The translations under genes and the position numbers were made by a program. A stretch of 39,503 bases of DNA from a virus, in the IMG/VR virus record IMGVR_UViG_3300048442_000651, positions 1-39,503 of that record, one strand, 5' to 3'. Shown one piece after another: positions 24,879 through 32,222 of this stretch (position 1 is its first letter; each line of letters begins with the position of its first letter). A model generated the notes under the pieces. The model was not told the DNA's origin. It made no database searches and was given only the letters and a program-made list of their open reading frames with translations.

Positions 24879-24885
24879 TATTTAT
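24879..24885 (-). promoter_or_regulatory. Late promoter element ATAAATA
   Basis: The minus strand reads CCGCATAAATAAAATTAC between gp54 and gp26, 22 bp before the gp26 ATG. Confidence 0.6.
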
Positions 24886-24891
24886 GCGGTA

Positions 24892-25737
24892 TCAGCCAAT
24901 CTGTGCGTTGAAAGCACTGATGATTGATGCTCCTCCATTTGTCACAGGTGTAGATGTATTGATTCTTTCCACTTCCTGGTTTCTATCAGTCTCTTGAGTA
25001 GTAACATCACCACCACTTGATGGAATAGTAATAATATTCCTTACTCCAGGAGCATCAAATTGGTCTTCAGTAAAGAACCTATATCTCTCATAATAAAACT
25101 GAACACTAAGATCCATTGTCTTTGCTTGATTATTATCTAACTGAACAGAACCGATATTATATGGAAATACATTTTTTAGTACCCAGGCAGCAGTCAGTTT
25201 ATTCTTTTTTGCAAGTAAAAAGTTATCCCCACTTTGCCTGAGTGCCCTAATAGATTTTGGATCTGCATATGCATAGTCTCCACCACCTCTCTCCCACTTA
25301 TAGATGATTACCTGAGGAGCACAGTAGGTATCATAATAATCAGTATACTGATTGGCATCATTTGTCATCAAACTTGTCCATCTCTCAAAAAAGTTTCGTG
25401 TTTGTTGAGAACGAGGCATAGTAAACGTCATGGAGATTTGACTAAATGCCGTTCCAGTCGCAAACTTATATCCAGCACCAACATTGGTGACTTGACCTGT
25501 AGTAATTTGTTTGCTAGGAAGATTTACCGTTTTTGCATAGTAATCCAAAAGCAATGACATCTCTCCAACTTCAGGTCTAAACTTATTACCTGCAGTTTGC
25601 TCCGCAATCATCGGAGGAGAAGAAAAATGCACTGAAAATAAGTTAGTAAAACTAGGAGAGGTATCAGTTTTGTTAGAAAAACTAATAAACTCCTGAAGAG
25701 AACTATATCTTGCAGATTCTTGCCTTGGAATGCCCAT
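24892..25737 (-). CDS. gp54: Tail tube initiator at baseplate, gp54-like
   Basis: 281 aa (T4 gp54 is 320 aa). Starts MGIPRQESARYSSLQEFISFSNK. The core (about 30-190) has features of gp54/tail-tube-related proteins: SFTNLFSVHFSSPP, LLLDYYAKTVNLPSKQITTG, FATGTAFSQISMTFTMPRSQ, FFERWTSLM and YCAPQVIIYKWER. The C-terminal tail is acidic and Ser/Thr-rich. gp54 sits on gp48 at the top of the baseplate and starts tube polymerisation. It lies between gp4 and gp26, with gp48 across the divergent region, consistent with T4 clustering of 48 and 54. The stop of gp4 is one base upstream. Confidence 0.75.
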   Translation of the reverse strand: MGIPRQESARYSSLQEFISFSNKTDTSPSFTNLFSVHFSSPPMIAEQTAGNKFRPEVGEMSLLLDYYAKTVNLPSKQITTGQVTNVGAGYKFATGTAFSQISMTFTMPRSQQTRNFFERWTSLMTNDANQYTDYYDTYCAPQVIIYKWERGGGDYAYADPKSIRALRQSGDNFLLAKKNKLTAAWVLKNVFPYNIGSVQLDNNQAKTMDLSVQFYYERYRFFTEDQFDAPGVRNIITIPSSGGDVTTQETDRNQEVERINTSTPVTNGGASIISAFNAQIG

Positions 25738-25738
25738 T

Positions 25739-26158
25739 TTATACCTTAAGTTCCTTTTCTGTGATTAACATAAACTCCCAATTATTATCATTACAAAATT
25801 CTGTTGCTGCTTTCCACTTTGCTTGATTGACAGCATATGTCACAACTTCATTAATATATCGTTTTGTGTGCCTTTTTTGAGTTTTGGGTTCTTTAGTCTG
25901 TTTATAGGGTTTTACTTCAACCAGATATTTTTTCTTACCAACCTTAACATAAAAATCTGGAAAATATCTATGTCTTCTACCATCAACTGGAGAAACATAT
26001 GGAATGATAATTTCTTCACTACCCCACTCTTCAACAGATGGTGTATTATCACACCATTTCATAAATTTATACTCCCAGGAGGAGCGATAAATCACATTAC
26101 TAGGATCGCCTTTATATTTCCTAGGAAAGGAGGGGCGGTATTTACCTTGATATCGCAT
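25739..26158 (-). CDS. gp4: Head completion protein gp4
   Basis: 139 aa, close to T4 gp4 (150 aa). Start MRYQGKYRPSFPRKYKGDPSN then VIYRSSWEYKFMKWCDNTP and IIPYVSPVDGRRHRYFPDFY, the typical gp4 pattern. Asp68 and the VEVK at 80-83 are the D...E-x-K residues of the PD-(D/E)XK/TnsA-like fold, suggesting a DNA-end role in packaging completion. It shares a short divergent region with gp48; the plus-strand late promoter overlaps this gene's start codon. Confidence 0.9.
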   Translation of the reverse strand: MRYQGKYRPSFPRKYKGDPSNVIYRSSWEYKFMKWCDNTPSVEEWGSEEIIIPYVSPVDGRRHRYFPDFYVKVGKKKYLVEVKPYKQTKEPKTQKRHTKRYINEVVTYAVNQAKWKAATEFCNDNNWEFMLITEKELKV

Positions 26159-26163
26159 AAATA
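26157..26163 (+). promoter_or_regulatory. Late promoter element ATAAATA for gp48
   Basis: Plus strand GCATAAATACATAG, 33 bp before the gp48 start. The element overlaps the first codon of the divergent gp4. Confidence 0.6.
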
Positions 26164-26179
26164 CATAGAGGTCACACTA

Positions 26180-26186
26180 TATTTAG
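26180..26186 (-). promoter_or_regulatory. Late promoter-like element CTAAATA for gp4
   Basis: The minus strand reads GACCTAAATATAGTG, 22 bp before the gp4 ATG. It lies between the plus-strand late element and the gp48 start, so the two late promoters are interleaved. Confidence 0.45.
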
Positions 26187-26195
26187 GTCCGACTG

Positions 26196-27143
26196 TTGGC
26201 AATATTTAGATACCCATTACAAGCACCAGAAACAACTGGTTCTGCTAGCACGTCTGATGGTGCTACAGAAGCAATTGACTATGCATGTTTTCAACGAACA
26301 AGTATAAAATATGATGATAAAGGATTTAGAGGATATAGTTTACCTAGTAATTCTGCAAAAAGAAGGTTAGATCCTAATAGGGTCTATCTTGCAATGCCAA
26401 AAGGACTACAAACTTCATATCGACCAGCATATCGTCAAATTGATCTTGGTGTTGTCGGTGCGGCCGCAGTTCAAGCAATCAATAGTGGTGGTGATACTGA
26501 AGCAATTGCCCAAATTATTGGACAAACAGCGAGAGCAGGAATGCCAGAGTTTGCATCGTCGGCAATAGCGGAAACTGCCAACGGTCTTGCTCAAATAGGA
26601 GGACTGCAAGGAGGTCTTGATGCAAGCTCACTTCAAGCATTATCACGAGGTAGAATCTTTAATCCATTTAAAGAAAATATCTTCACTGGTATGAATTTTA
26701 GAACACATAACTTTACTTTCAAACTCCTTGCTAGAAGTTCAGAAGAAGCAAGGGAAATGAAAGATATTCTTGACTATTTTAAGCAGGGTGCTGTACCCGA
26801 AGTCACTGGTGAAGAAGTTTCAGGTGGAAATGAAAAGTTAAATGATTTAATTAATAAGGGTACTGCAGGTGCTAGATTTTTCACAGTGCCAGATAGTTTC
26901 AATATTAAATTTATACGACTAAAACCAGACGGATCGGCAAGTGCCAAGAACGATGATTTTATGCACTTTAAAATGCATCCGTCAGTTTGCAGTAATATTA
27001 CAGTCAATTATACGCCAGATGGTCAATACACGTCATTCAAAAATCTTGACGGTGACGCAATACAAGTACCAGCATTAGATCTAACATTAGAGTTTACAGA
27101 AACTAAACTTATTACTTCTGGCGATATCACCAAAGGATTCTAA
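26196..27143 (+). CDS. gp48: Baseplate tail-tube cap protein gp48
   Basis: 315 aa, starting MAIFRYPLQAPETTG from a TTG; the only other upstream choice is CTG and a TAG lies four codons back. AGGT is 7 nt upstream. Conserved-looking parts are GLQTSYRPAYRQIDLG, then NPFKENIFTGMNFRTHNFTF and KLLARSSEEAREMKDILDYF, the segment typical of gp48, ending with a beta-rich domain (LDLTLEFTETKLIT). gp48 with gp54 forms the platform for the tail tube. It is read in the plus direction, opposite to most of the window, together with gp53. Confidence 0.82.
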   Translation: MAIFRYPLQAPETTGSASTSDGATEAIDYACFQRTSIKYDDKGFRGYSLPSNSAKRRLDPNRVYLAMPKGLQTSYRPAYRQIDLGVVGAAAVQAINSGGDTEAIAQIIGQTARAGMPEFASSAIAETANGLAQIGGLQGGLDASSLQALSRGRIFNPFKENIFTGMNFRTHNFTFKLLARSSEEAREMKDILDYFKQGAVPEVTGEEVSGGNEKLNDLINKGTAGARFFTVPDSFNIKFIRLKPDGSASAKNDDFMHFKMHPSVCSNITVNYTPDGQYTSFKNLDGDAIQVPALDLTLEFTETKLITSGDITKGF

Positions 27144-27144
27144 C

Positions 27145-28083
27145 ATGGCATCTTATTTTTCCTATTTTCCAAATGTATATGTTGGTGAAGGCGTAACCTC
27201 TAATGAGGGGTTCAAATATCGTCTCACAAAAAACATATTCCGTAGAGTTAAAGCAAGAGACGACTTAGATCGATATGTCACATCGTTTGAAGCGTATTCT
27301 ATTCGAGATGGAGAAACCCCTTCATTTCTTGCAAATAGTCTATATGGAGATCCTTTCTTAGATTGGGTTATCCTTCTCTCTAATAATATTACAGATTTCT
27401 ATAGTCAGTGGCCAAAATCTGAAGATAATCTGCAAAAATTTGTATCAGAATCATATGCAGATCCTGATTCTATTCATCATTATGAAACAAATGAAATTAT
27501 GTACGAAGATATCGTTTACATTAAAAAGGGTATTGACGTAAATGCTGGTTTTAGAGCTACCATGCCCGATGGTTCAATCAAAACTGAAGAAGAGTCTAGA
27601 TATCCTGTATCAAACTATGAGTATGAAAATTACCTGAACGAACAAAAAAGATTGATTGGAATTCCTAATGGAATTATGGTTGATCTCATGAAAGAAGAGA
27701 TGTCTTCTCTTCTTGAGTATCAATTACATTCTGAAGTTGATAAATTTGGAAATAAGAAAACAGAAATGAGTATGGCATCTAGATTTATTACTAATGACAC
27801 TAGCGTCACTGGTAGTGGAAGTCGTACAATTGCTAATAATGATGTTGTGACCTCATTTGATAATGGTCCTAGCGCATCAGGCACTACGTTAGCAGGTGTA
27901 GCAGGTACAGTAAGTTCTACAGCAGCAGCAACAGTATCAACTACTACAACAACGTCTGCCTCCAGTAGTAGTTCTAGTTCTTCTAGTAGCAGCAGTTCCA
28001 GTTCTTCTAGTAGCAGTAGTAGCAGCAGTTCTAGTTCCTCCAGTAGTTCAGGTTCTAGTGGTGGAGGATATGGAGGATACTAA
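27145..28083 (+). CDS. gp53: Baseplate wedge protein gp53 with poly-serine tail
   Basis: 312 aa against 196 aa in T4. Residues about 1-215 match gp53: YFSYFPNVYVGEGV, then PSFLANSLYGDPFLDWVILL with SNNITDFYSQWP, and a helical end. Residues about 216-312 are an added Thr/Ala/Ser low-complexity tail that contains 30 serines in a row (27961-28050) and ends GSSGGGYGGY. The serines use TCC, TCT, TCA, AGT and AGC codons mixed. gp53 joins baseplate wedges; the tail is likely exposed. It starts 1 bp after the gp48 stop. Confidence 0.88.
   Translation: MASYFSYFPNVYVGEGVTSNEGFKYRLTKNIFRRVKARDDLDRYVTSFEAYSIRDGETPSFLANSLYGDPFLDWVILLSNNITDFYSQWPKSEDNLQKFVSESYADPDSIHHYETNEIMYEDIVYIKKGIDVNAGFRATMPDGSIKTEEESRYPVSNYEYENYLNEQKRLIGIPNGIMVDLMKEEMSSLLEYQLHSEVDKFGNKKTEMSMASRFITNDTSVTGSGSRTIANNDVVTSFDNGPSASGTTLAGVAGTVSSTAAATVSTTTTTSASSSSSSSSSSSSSSSSSSSSSSSSSSSSSSGSSGGGYGGY
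27961..28050 (+). repeat. Poly-serine-encoding tract
   Basis: Thirty consecutive Ser codons at the end of gp53, mainly AGT, with TCT, AGC, TCC and TCA interspersed. The codon pattern is irregular, not a pure triplet repeat. Confidence 0.9.
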
Positions 28084-28261
28084 TTCCGAAGATTATATAA
28101 ACATAGACATATCAAAAGACGGACTGTACTTAACATACAAGTCCGTCTGTTTTTATCTTGAGAAATGGCCAGGTGGTGATTCGTTTGAGCAACAAGCATT
28201 AATGTCACTAAAAGAGAATCTTCTTAGGATTGTGTTAGAACAACAATTCAGAAAACCCTAG
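28070..28261 (+). CDS. Small conserved-looking hypothetical protein
   Basis: 63 aa, MEDTNSEDYINIDISKDGLY then YKSVCFYLEKWPGGDSFEQQ, ending LLRIVLEQQFRKP. The sequence looks like a genuine folded small protein and I recall similar proteins after gp53 in cyanophages, but the function is unknown. GGAGG is close before the ATG, which overlaps the end of gp53 by 14 bp. The gene contains a strong inverted repeat followed by five T residues, so its transcription may be attenuated. Confidence 0.6.
   Translation: MEDTNSEDYINIDISKDGLYLTYKSVCFYLEKWPGGDSFEQQALMSLKENLLRIVLEQQFRKP
28117..28154 (+). terminator. Intragenic terminator-like hairpin
   Basis: AGACGGACT at 28117-28125 pairs perfectly with AGTCCGTCT at 28140-28148, extended by GTA/TAC with one bulge, and is followed by GTTTTTAT. 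It lies inside the small gene after gp53. Confidence 0.5.
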
Positions 28262-28265
28262 AGAC

Positions 28266-28298
28266 CGAAAAATTGGCGGGGATTTTTTGCCCCGTTTC
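28266..28298. terminator. Bidirectional terminator between convergent transcripts
   Basis: CGGGG (28277-28281) and CCCCG (28290-28294) with an 8-nt loop. On the minus strand the stem is followed by CCAATTTTT; on the plus strand by TTTC. It lies where the plus-strand gp48-gp53 block and the minus-strand replication operon meet. Confidence 0.6.
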
Positions 28299-28327
28299 AG
28301 GGAATCAAAAGTCGAATTTCGTTTTGG

Positions 28328-28612
28328 TCAATGTATCTCAATGTTTAGGAAGGGAACTCTTGGGTGTCGGTGATACCTATACTCATGATGTCCCCTGTGA
28401 TGATTGCCATGCTTTCTATGAGGATGGTAATGATATGATCCATCTCCATGCCAATGATAGTGGCGATGTCTCGGAGGGTGATGGTAATGTTTTTCAATAT
28501 ACAAATCTTGATATGCTCTTCGATTTGACCTATCACCAATGCTTTCATGGTGTGCTAGTGCAGGTGAAGCACTAGCGATAAGCATTAGAGTAGAAAGTAT
28601 AGCAACTCTCAT
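28328..28612 (-). CDS. Histidine-rich secreted protein
   Basis: 94 aa from the ATG at 28612, which overlaps the gp32 stop (TGATG), so the two are probably translationally coupled. Residues 1-20 (MRVAILSTLMLIASASPALA) are a clear signal peptide. The mature part of about 74 residues has 20 histidines in clusters (KHYHHPPRHRHYHWH, HHRGHH) with many Arg, Tyr and Pro. This suggests a periplasmic metal-binding protein. No homologue is recognised. A plus-strand frame covers part of the same DNA but has no start signal or sensible protein. Confidence 0.7.
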   Translation of the reverse strand: MRVAILSTLMLIASASPALAHHESIGDRSNRRAYQDLYIEKHYHHPPRHRHYHWHGDGSYHYHPHRKHGNHHRGHHEYRYHRHPRVPFLNIEIH

Positions 28613-29541
28613 CAATCATCCTCAGCAAGTTTAGCGAAGTAAGACAGAGTGTCATCTTCGTCAGCAACAGGAGAGGCAGCGACTGCTTTTTGGCGGAAGT
28701 CAGAAACTTCTTTGCCCCAGTTTTCTACTGGTTCAGGTTTGGCAAACACTTCCTCTTCATCCTCACGAATGGTAGGAGCAGATGCAGTCGAAGTCTTACC
28801 GAGAACCAGACTCAAGCGTGCTTGTAGTTGCTCGTAGGACTTGAAGTTCTTAGTGGCTTCAAACTCTGCAAGGGAGTATCCTTCATTCCAGATACCTTCC
28901 AGTTTGTCATCATCAAAGTTACCAAGAGTGCTAGGTGCAGCAAACTCAGACTTGTCATAGTTCCAGTAACCTTCGACCTTACGAATCTTCAGTTTGAAGT
29001 CAGCACCTTTCCAGAAGTTGAAAGGATCGATAGGAGATTCATCAACGAATGCAGGTTGCATTGCTTCAGTCAGTTTGTCAAAGATTTTCTTGCCAAACTT
29101 ATAAAGGAATACACGACCTTCGTTCTCAGGATGAGCAGGATCACTCACAACATAGATGTTGGAGTAGTAAGAGAGTTTACGTTTCTGAGCACGAGCGATC
29201 TCTTTATCGCTATCACGACCACTGTTCCACAGTTGGCGATTCATTTCACCGACAGGATCATCCTTACCAAGAGTGGTGAGTGAGTTCTCGATGTACCATT
29301 GTCCACCAGGACCTTTGAATGCGTGACTCCAGACCTTTGCCCAAGGCATCTCTTCTCCATCAGGAGCAGGCAGGAATCGGATAACAGCATAACCATTGCC
29401 AGACTTATCCATTTCTGGTTTCCAGAAACGTTCGTCAGCAGAAGAACCAGCAGCAGGCTGATTCAGTTTTTCAATCTCTCGTGTCAGTTTAGCAAAGGTG
29501 TCTCCCTTGCTGGACGCTTTTTTGAGACTTGCGAAAGACAT
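28612..29541 (-). CDS. gp32: Single-stranded DNA-binding protein gp32
   Basis: 309 aa, close to T4 gp32 (301 aa). MSFASLKKASSKGDTFAKL at the start is the cooperative basic region. The OB core includes RFWKPEMDKSGNGYAVIRFLP, then KRKLSYYSNIYVVSDPAHPE with NEGRVFLYKFGKKIFDK as in T4. The C-terminus is acidic (DEDDTLSYFAKLAEDD), the segment that binds replication partners. The protein has no cysteine at all; where T4 has its zinc-binding Cys cluster this has DDPVGEMNRQLW. The gene has a sigma70-type promoter and starts the last minus-strand cistron pair. Confidence 0.93.
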   Translation of the reverse strand: MSFASLKKASSKGDTFAKLTREIEKLNQPAAGSSADERFWKPEMDKSGNGYAVIRFLPAPDGEEMPWAKVWSHAFKGPGGQWYIENSLTTLGKDDPVGEMNRQLWNSGRDSDKEIARAQKRKLSYYSNIYVVSDPAHPENEGRVFLYKFGKKIFDKLTEAMQPAFVDESPIDPFNFWKGADFKLKIRKVEGYWNYDKSEFAAPSTLGNFDDDKLEGIWNEGYSLAEFEATKNFKSYEQLQARLSLVLGKTSTASAPTIREDEEEVFAKPEPVENWGKEVSDFRQKAVAASPVADEDDTLSYFAKLAEDD

Positions 29542-29592
29542 TTAGTATTCTCCGTATTGAATGTGTGTAGTTGTATTGTTTGCTACTGGGTT

Positions 29593-29621
29593 ATCGTAGC
29601 ATACTATATATCAGGTGTCAA
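29593..29621 (-). promoter_or_regulatory. Sigma70-type promoter TTGACA-17-TACGAT for gp32
   Basis: Minus strand: TTGACA, 17 bp, TACGAT, overlapping the end of the DUF1825 gene, 52 bp before the gp32 ATG. It would give gp32 its own early transcript in addition to read-through from the operon. Confidence 0.75.
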
Positions 29622-29940
29622 GTTCCCTCTGTGCCGCTTGTTCAAGTGTCTCGAACATGGCATCCATGCATTCCCCAAGGTCACGATACCCAAACGCTTG
29701 AGACAGTGCATTAATCCTGGTCTTCATGTCTGATGCTTCAGGATCTTCTGATGAAGCAAGACATAATCGACCATAGAAATTCTTCTGCTTGTCGATAAGG
29801 ACTTTGCAATCTTCAATATGGTCTAATCGTTCTTCTCTATCCATCTTTCCTAGTTGGGAAGTCATAGATGCAACTTCCTGATAAGTTTCAAAGATGTCTT
29901 GTAAATTTGTTTGTACTTGTTCCGATTTAAAAAAACTCAT
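29611..29940 (-). CDS. DUF1825 family protein
   Basis: 109 aa. MSFFKSEQVQTNLQDIFETY, then GKMDREERLDHIEDCKVL and KNFYGRLCLAS match the pattern of DUF1825 (F-x-S-E-x-V-Q...F-E-x-Y-Q...GK-x-D-R-E). That family is found in cyanobacteria and their phages and has no assigned function. It is helical and acidic. It overlaps gp59 (ATGA) and lies between gp59 and gp32, in the heart of the replication cluster. In T4, genes 59 and 32 are neighbours, so this is an insertion relative to T4. Confidence 0.75.
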   Translation of the reverse strand: MSFFKSEQVQTNLQDIFETYQEVASMTSQLGKMDREERLDHIEDCKVLIDKQKNFYGRLCLASSEDPEASDMKTRINALSQAFGYRDLGECMDAMFETLEQAAQRELDT

Positions 29941-30536
29941 AGTTTCGTTCTAATGACTGACAATATTTCTACTCTGTATTTGCTGCAATCAACTTTTAAA
30001 AATGGTTGATACTTCAGTACTCTTCTACGAGTCTCTTTCCAAATAGGATCCTTTAGTTTTTTATCAAATGCTTTGACATATCCTAGGCAAGTTTCAAATA
30101 CAACGAGTGTTTCTAGTGTTATCTCCCCTGAAAGATAATGTTTAAGGAGTGGAGGGTGACTACCTTCTTTTACTTCAAAGATCTTATCAAACTTATCTTG
30201 ATACGGGGATTCAAAATATGTTAGTAGAAGATGCACATCCTGTTTAAATTTATACGAGAACGACTCCTGATTAATTCTCCACCTTTCGTAGTTACCGTCA
30301 TTAAATGATCTGATATATCCTTTAGGATTATCCATAAAATTAGCGACAAAGTAATCTAGGATTTTACTCCTGTCATACTTTGTCGCTAGTTTTTTAAAGA
30401 AATAGCGGTCGCGACGTTCTTCAAATGATTTCTCAGAGGCAGAAACTTTGCCTTTATACTTTATAAAATCATATGAGTCTTTGGTGAAGTGCATTTTTAA
30501 TGCAAGATACATTTGATACACTTCAAATCCAGTCAC
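29937..30536 (-). CDS. gp59: DNA helicase loader gp59
   Basis: 199 aa (T4: 217 aa). FEVYQMYLALKMHFTKDSYDF, then ERRDRYFFKKLATKYDRSKI corresponds to the T4 RRDKYFFQKLSEKY stretch. The C-terminal half (FETCLGYVKAFDKKLKDPIW, RVLKYQPFLKVD) also follows T4. gp59 loads helicase gp41 onto forked DNA covered by gp32. It overlaps gp33 by 4 bp, as the genes 33-59-32 cluster in T4. Confidence 0.92.
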   Translation of the reverse strand: MTGFEVYQMYLALKMHFTKDSYDFIKYKGKVSASEKSFEERRDRYFFKKLATKYDRSKILDYFVANFMDNPKGYIRSFNDGNYERWRINQESFSYKFKQDVHLLLTYFESPYQDKFDKIFEVKEGSHPPLLKHYLSGEITLETLVVFETCLGYVKAFDKKLKDPIWKETRRRVLKYQPFLKVDCSKYRVEILSVIRTKL

Positions 30537-30784
30537 AGTGGCAATACTCCTTTAGATCGTTTCTTCATATAGTTTAAACGTTCTGCTTCATGTCGCAGAC
30601 GTTCTTTGAGGGGTTTAGACATCAACTTAGGGACGGTCTCTATTTCAATTTCATTCTCTTGGCAGTAAGTTACTACTGCTTCAATGTATGAAATCAAACC
30701 ATCACTCCTTTTAACTAACCTCTCAATTTCTTGAGAGAATTTGATAGGAGTAAGAAACTTATCGTCTCCTTGGTCTTTAGGCAT
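30533..30784 (-). CDS. gp33: Late transcription accessory protein gp33
   Basis: 83 aa from the ATG at 30784 (MPKDQGDDKFLTPIKFSQEI), with GGGGAAG before it. The frame is open further but only overlaps the exonuclease gene. Core: YIEAVVTYCQENEIEIETVP then KLMSKPLKERLRHEAERLN, the gp33 pattern in cyanophages (T4 gp33: 112 aa). gp33 links RNA polymerase to the sliding clamp for late promoters, fitting the ATAAATA elements found across the window. It directly precedes gp59, as in T4. Confidence 0.8.
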   Translation of the reverse strand: MPKDQGDDKFLTPIKFSQEIERLVKRSDGLISYIEAVVTYCQENEIEIETVPKLMSKPLKERLRHEAERLNYMKKRSKGVLPL

Positions 30785-31460
30785 AAGTTCTTCCCCTAAC
30801 AAATTCTTCAATGTAGGACTTGAGTAATTGTAAATAGTCATCAAGATTGTACTTCTCAAACACTTGAATAGTTCCTTCTTCGGTGGCGATAAGTGTGACA
30901 ATTTTCTTTACCTCTAAACCAGATCTTTCTAGGAACATTGCTGCGTATGCAGTCTCTTGAACAAAATAGTTCTCGATGTAGGATTCCTTTTTTTCTTTAG
31001 TTGAAGTTTTAAAATCGATTACTGCCAACTCACCATCGAATTCAGCAATGCAGTCAACTCGACCCGCTAAACCTAAGTAATGCGAATACAAAAATGTCTC
31101 TAGACAATGGATATTGTCTATTCGATCTAGCGTAGACTTTGCTGATTGAAACATTCTAACAGACAATGGGTTATTTGTCATGTATTGTTCCAAATTTAAT
31201 ACACCTTTGATATAATCTTCGGTGATGCTATGAAAGGCAGTGCCTCTCTGTGTTGCTCTAGCGGTAATACGATTCGCTTCAGTTTCACCAATTTTCTTGC
31301 GCCATTTTTTAAAAAAGTCTGCGCTCTTATACGATGTGATTGAAGTAACACTCGGATAGTATTTATCAGCACCAGGGATGGGATAAAATCTAACTCCATT
31401 ATCATTCACAGCTTCGACCTCAACATGTTCGTTGAGTTCGACATCAATAAAATTAAACAT
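30777..31460 (-). CDS. PD-(D/E)XK exonuclease, Cas4/RecB-like
   Basis: 227 aa. Motifs in order: RGTAFH at about 72-77, GRVDCIAEF at 133-141 (motif II Asp), AVIDFKTS at 146-153 (D-x-K motif III) and QETAYAAMF at 168-176 (Q-x-x-x-Y). These are the RecB-type nuclease motifs. No Fe-S cysteine cluster as in Cas4 is visible. It probably resects DNA during recombination-dependent replication or degrades host DNA. It overlaps phoH (TAATG) and gp33. Confidence 0.85.
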   Translation of the reverse strand: MFNFIDVELNEHVEVEAVNDNGVRFYPIPGADKYYPSVTSITSYKSADFFKKWRKKIGETEANRITARATQRGTAFHSITEDYIKGVLNLEQYMTNNPLSVRMFQSAKSTLDRIDNIHCLETFLYSHYLGLAGRVDCIAEFDGELAVIDFKTSTKEKKESYIENYFVQETAYAAMFLERSGLEVKKIVTLIATEEGTIQVFEKYNLDDYLQLLKSYIEEFVRGRTYA

Positions 31461-32221
31461 TAGAAACCAAGATTGTATTTTGTAAGTAGATATGACTTAA
31501 CTAAACCCGAGCGAACGATATCATCAATACCAAACTCAACGCAAGTAAACTCACGCATCTGCTGAAGGATGTTAATGAAATCTGATACTCCATTCTTTTC
31601 GTTACTCTTAACCAAATCAGATTGAGTAATGTCACCACAGAACATGATCTTAGAATCTTCACCAACACGGGTAATCATTGAATCTAATTCATGAAAGTTA
31701 AGATTCGAGAACTCATCGACAATAACAATGGCATTGTCAAGAGTAACTCCACGGATAAAAGAAGTAGACCAAAATGAAATAGTCTCTTGCGCTCGGAGGT
31801 TGTCATAAAGCATATCAAAGGAATTGTCATCAGGCATACTAAACATATACCTCACCATATTTTTGTATGGAATTTGGTACAATGCTGACTTATCTTCATG
31901 GTCTCCAGGAAGGAAACCAATCTCTCTTGTAGGTACAAGAGACCTCACAATGTATATCTTATCATACGGTGTGTTTTCGTCAAGTACTTCCTGTAAAGCA
32001 AGATAGAGGGTGATAAATGTCTTACCTGTACCAGCAGCACCATGTAGCAGCATGTGCTGCCCTTCATTATACTGCTCAAACACGGTCTCCTGATTTGGAG
32101 TCAATGGTTTAATAGGAACCATGTAACTCTTATCAAGAGGTTTTTTCCTTTTGATTTGCTTTGCACTCATGTTGGAACCAACAGGGTTGCTAGTGGTGTT
32201 TCTCTTTCTTGCTCTTGCCAT
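31460..32221 (-). CDS. phoH: PhoH-like ATPase
   Basis: 253 aa. Walker A GAAGTGKT at 61-68, Walker B IVIVDE at 165-170, and MFCGDITQSD as sensor region. The N-terminal 40 residues are basic. phoH is one of the most constant cyanophage genes; its biochemical role in infection is not settled despite the link to phosphate stress in bacteria. No pho-box could be recognised. Two bases separate it from the upstream small gene. Confidence 0.93.
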   Translation of the reverse strand: MARARKRNTTSNPVGSNMSAKQIKRKKPLDKSYMVPIKPLTPNQETVFEQYNEGQHMLLHGAAGTGKTFITLYLALQEVLDENTPYDKIYIVRSLVPTREIGFLPGDHEDKSALYQIPYKNMVRYMFSMPDDNSFDMLYDNLRAQETISFWSTSFIRGVTLDNAIVIVDEFSNLNFHELDSMITRVGEDSKIMFCGDITQSDLVKSNEKNGVSDFINILQQMREFTCVEFGIDDIVRSGLVKSYLLTKYNLGF

Positions 32222-32222
32222 A

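Noticed and set aside
28273-28575. Plus-strand 100-codon frame opposite the His-rich gene
   Set aside because: It starts without ATG or Shine-Dalgarno inside the terminator, and the opposite frame has a signal peptide and operon-type overlap.
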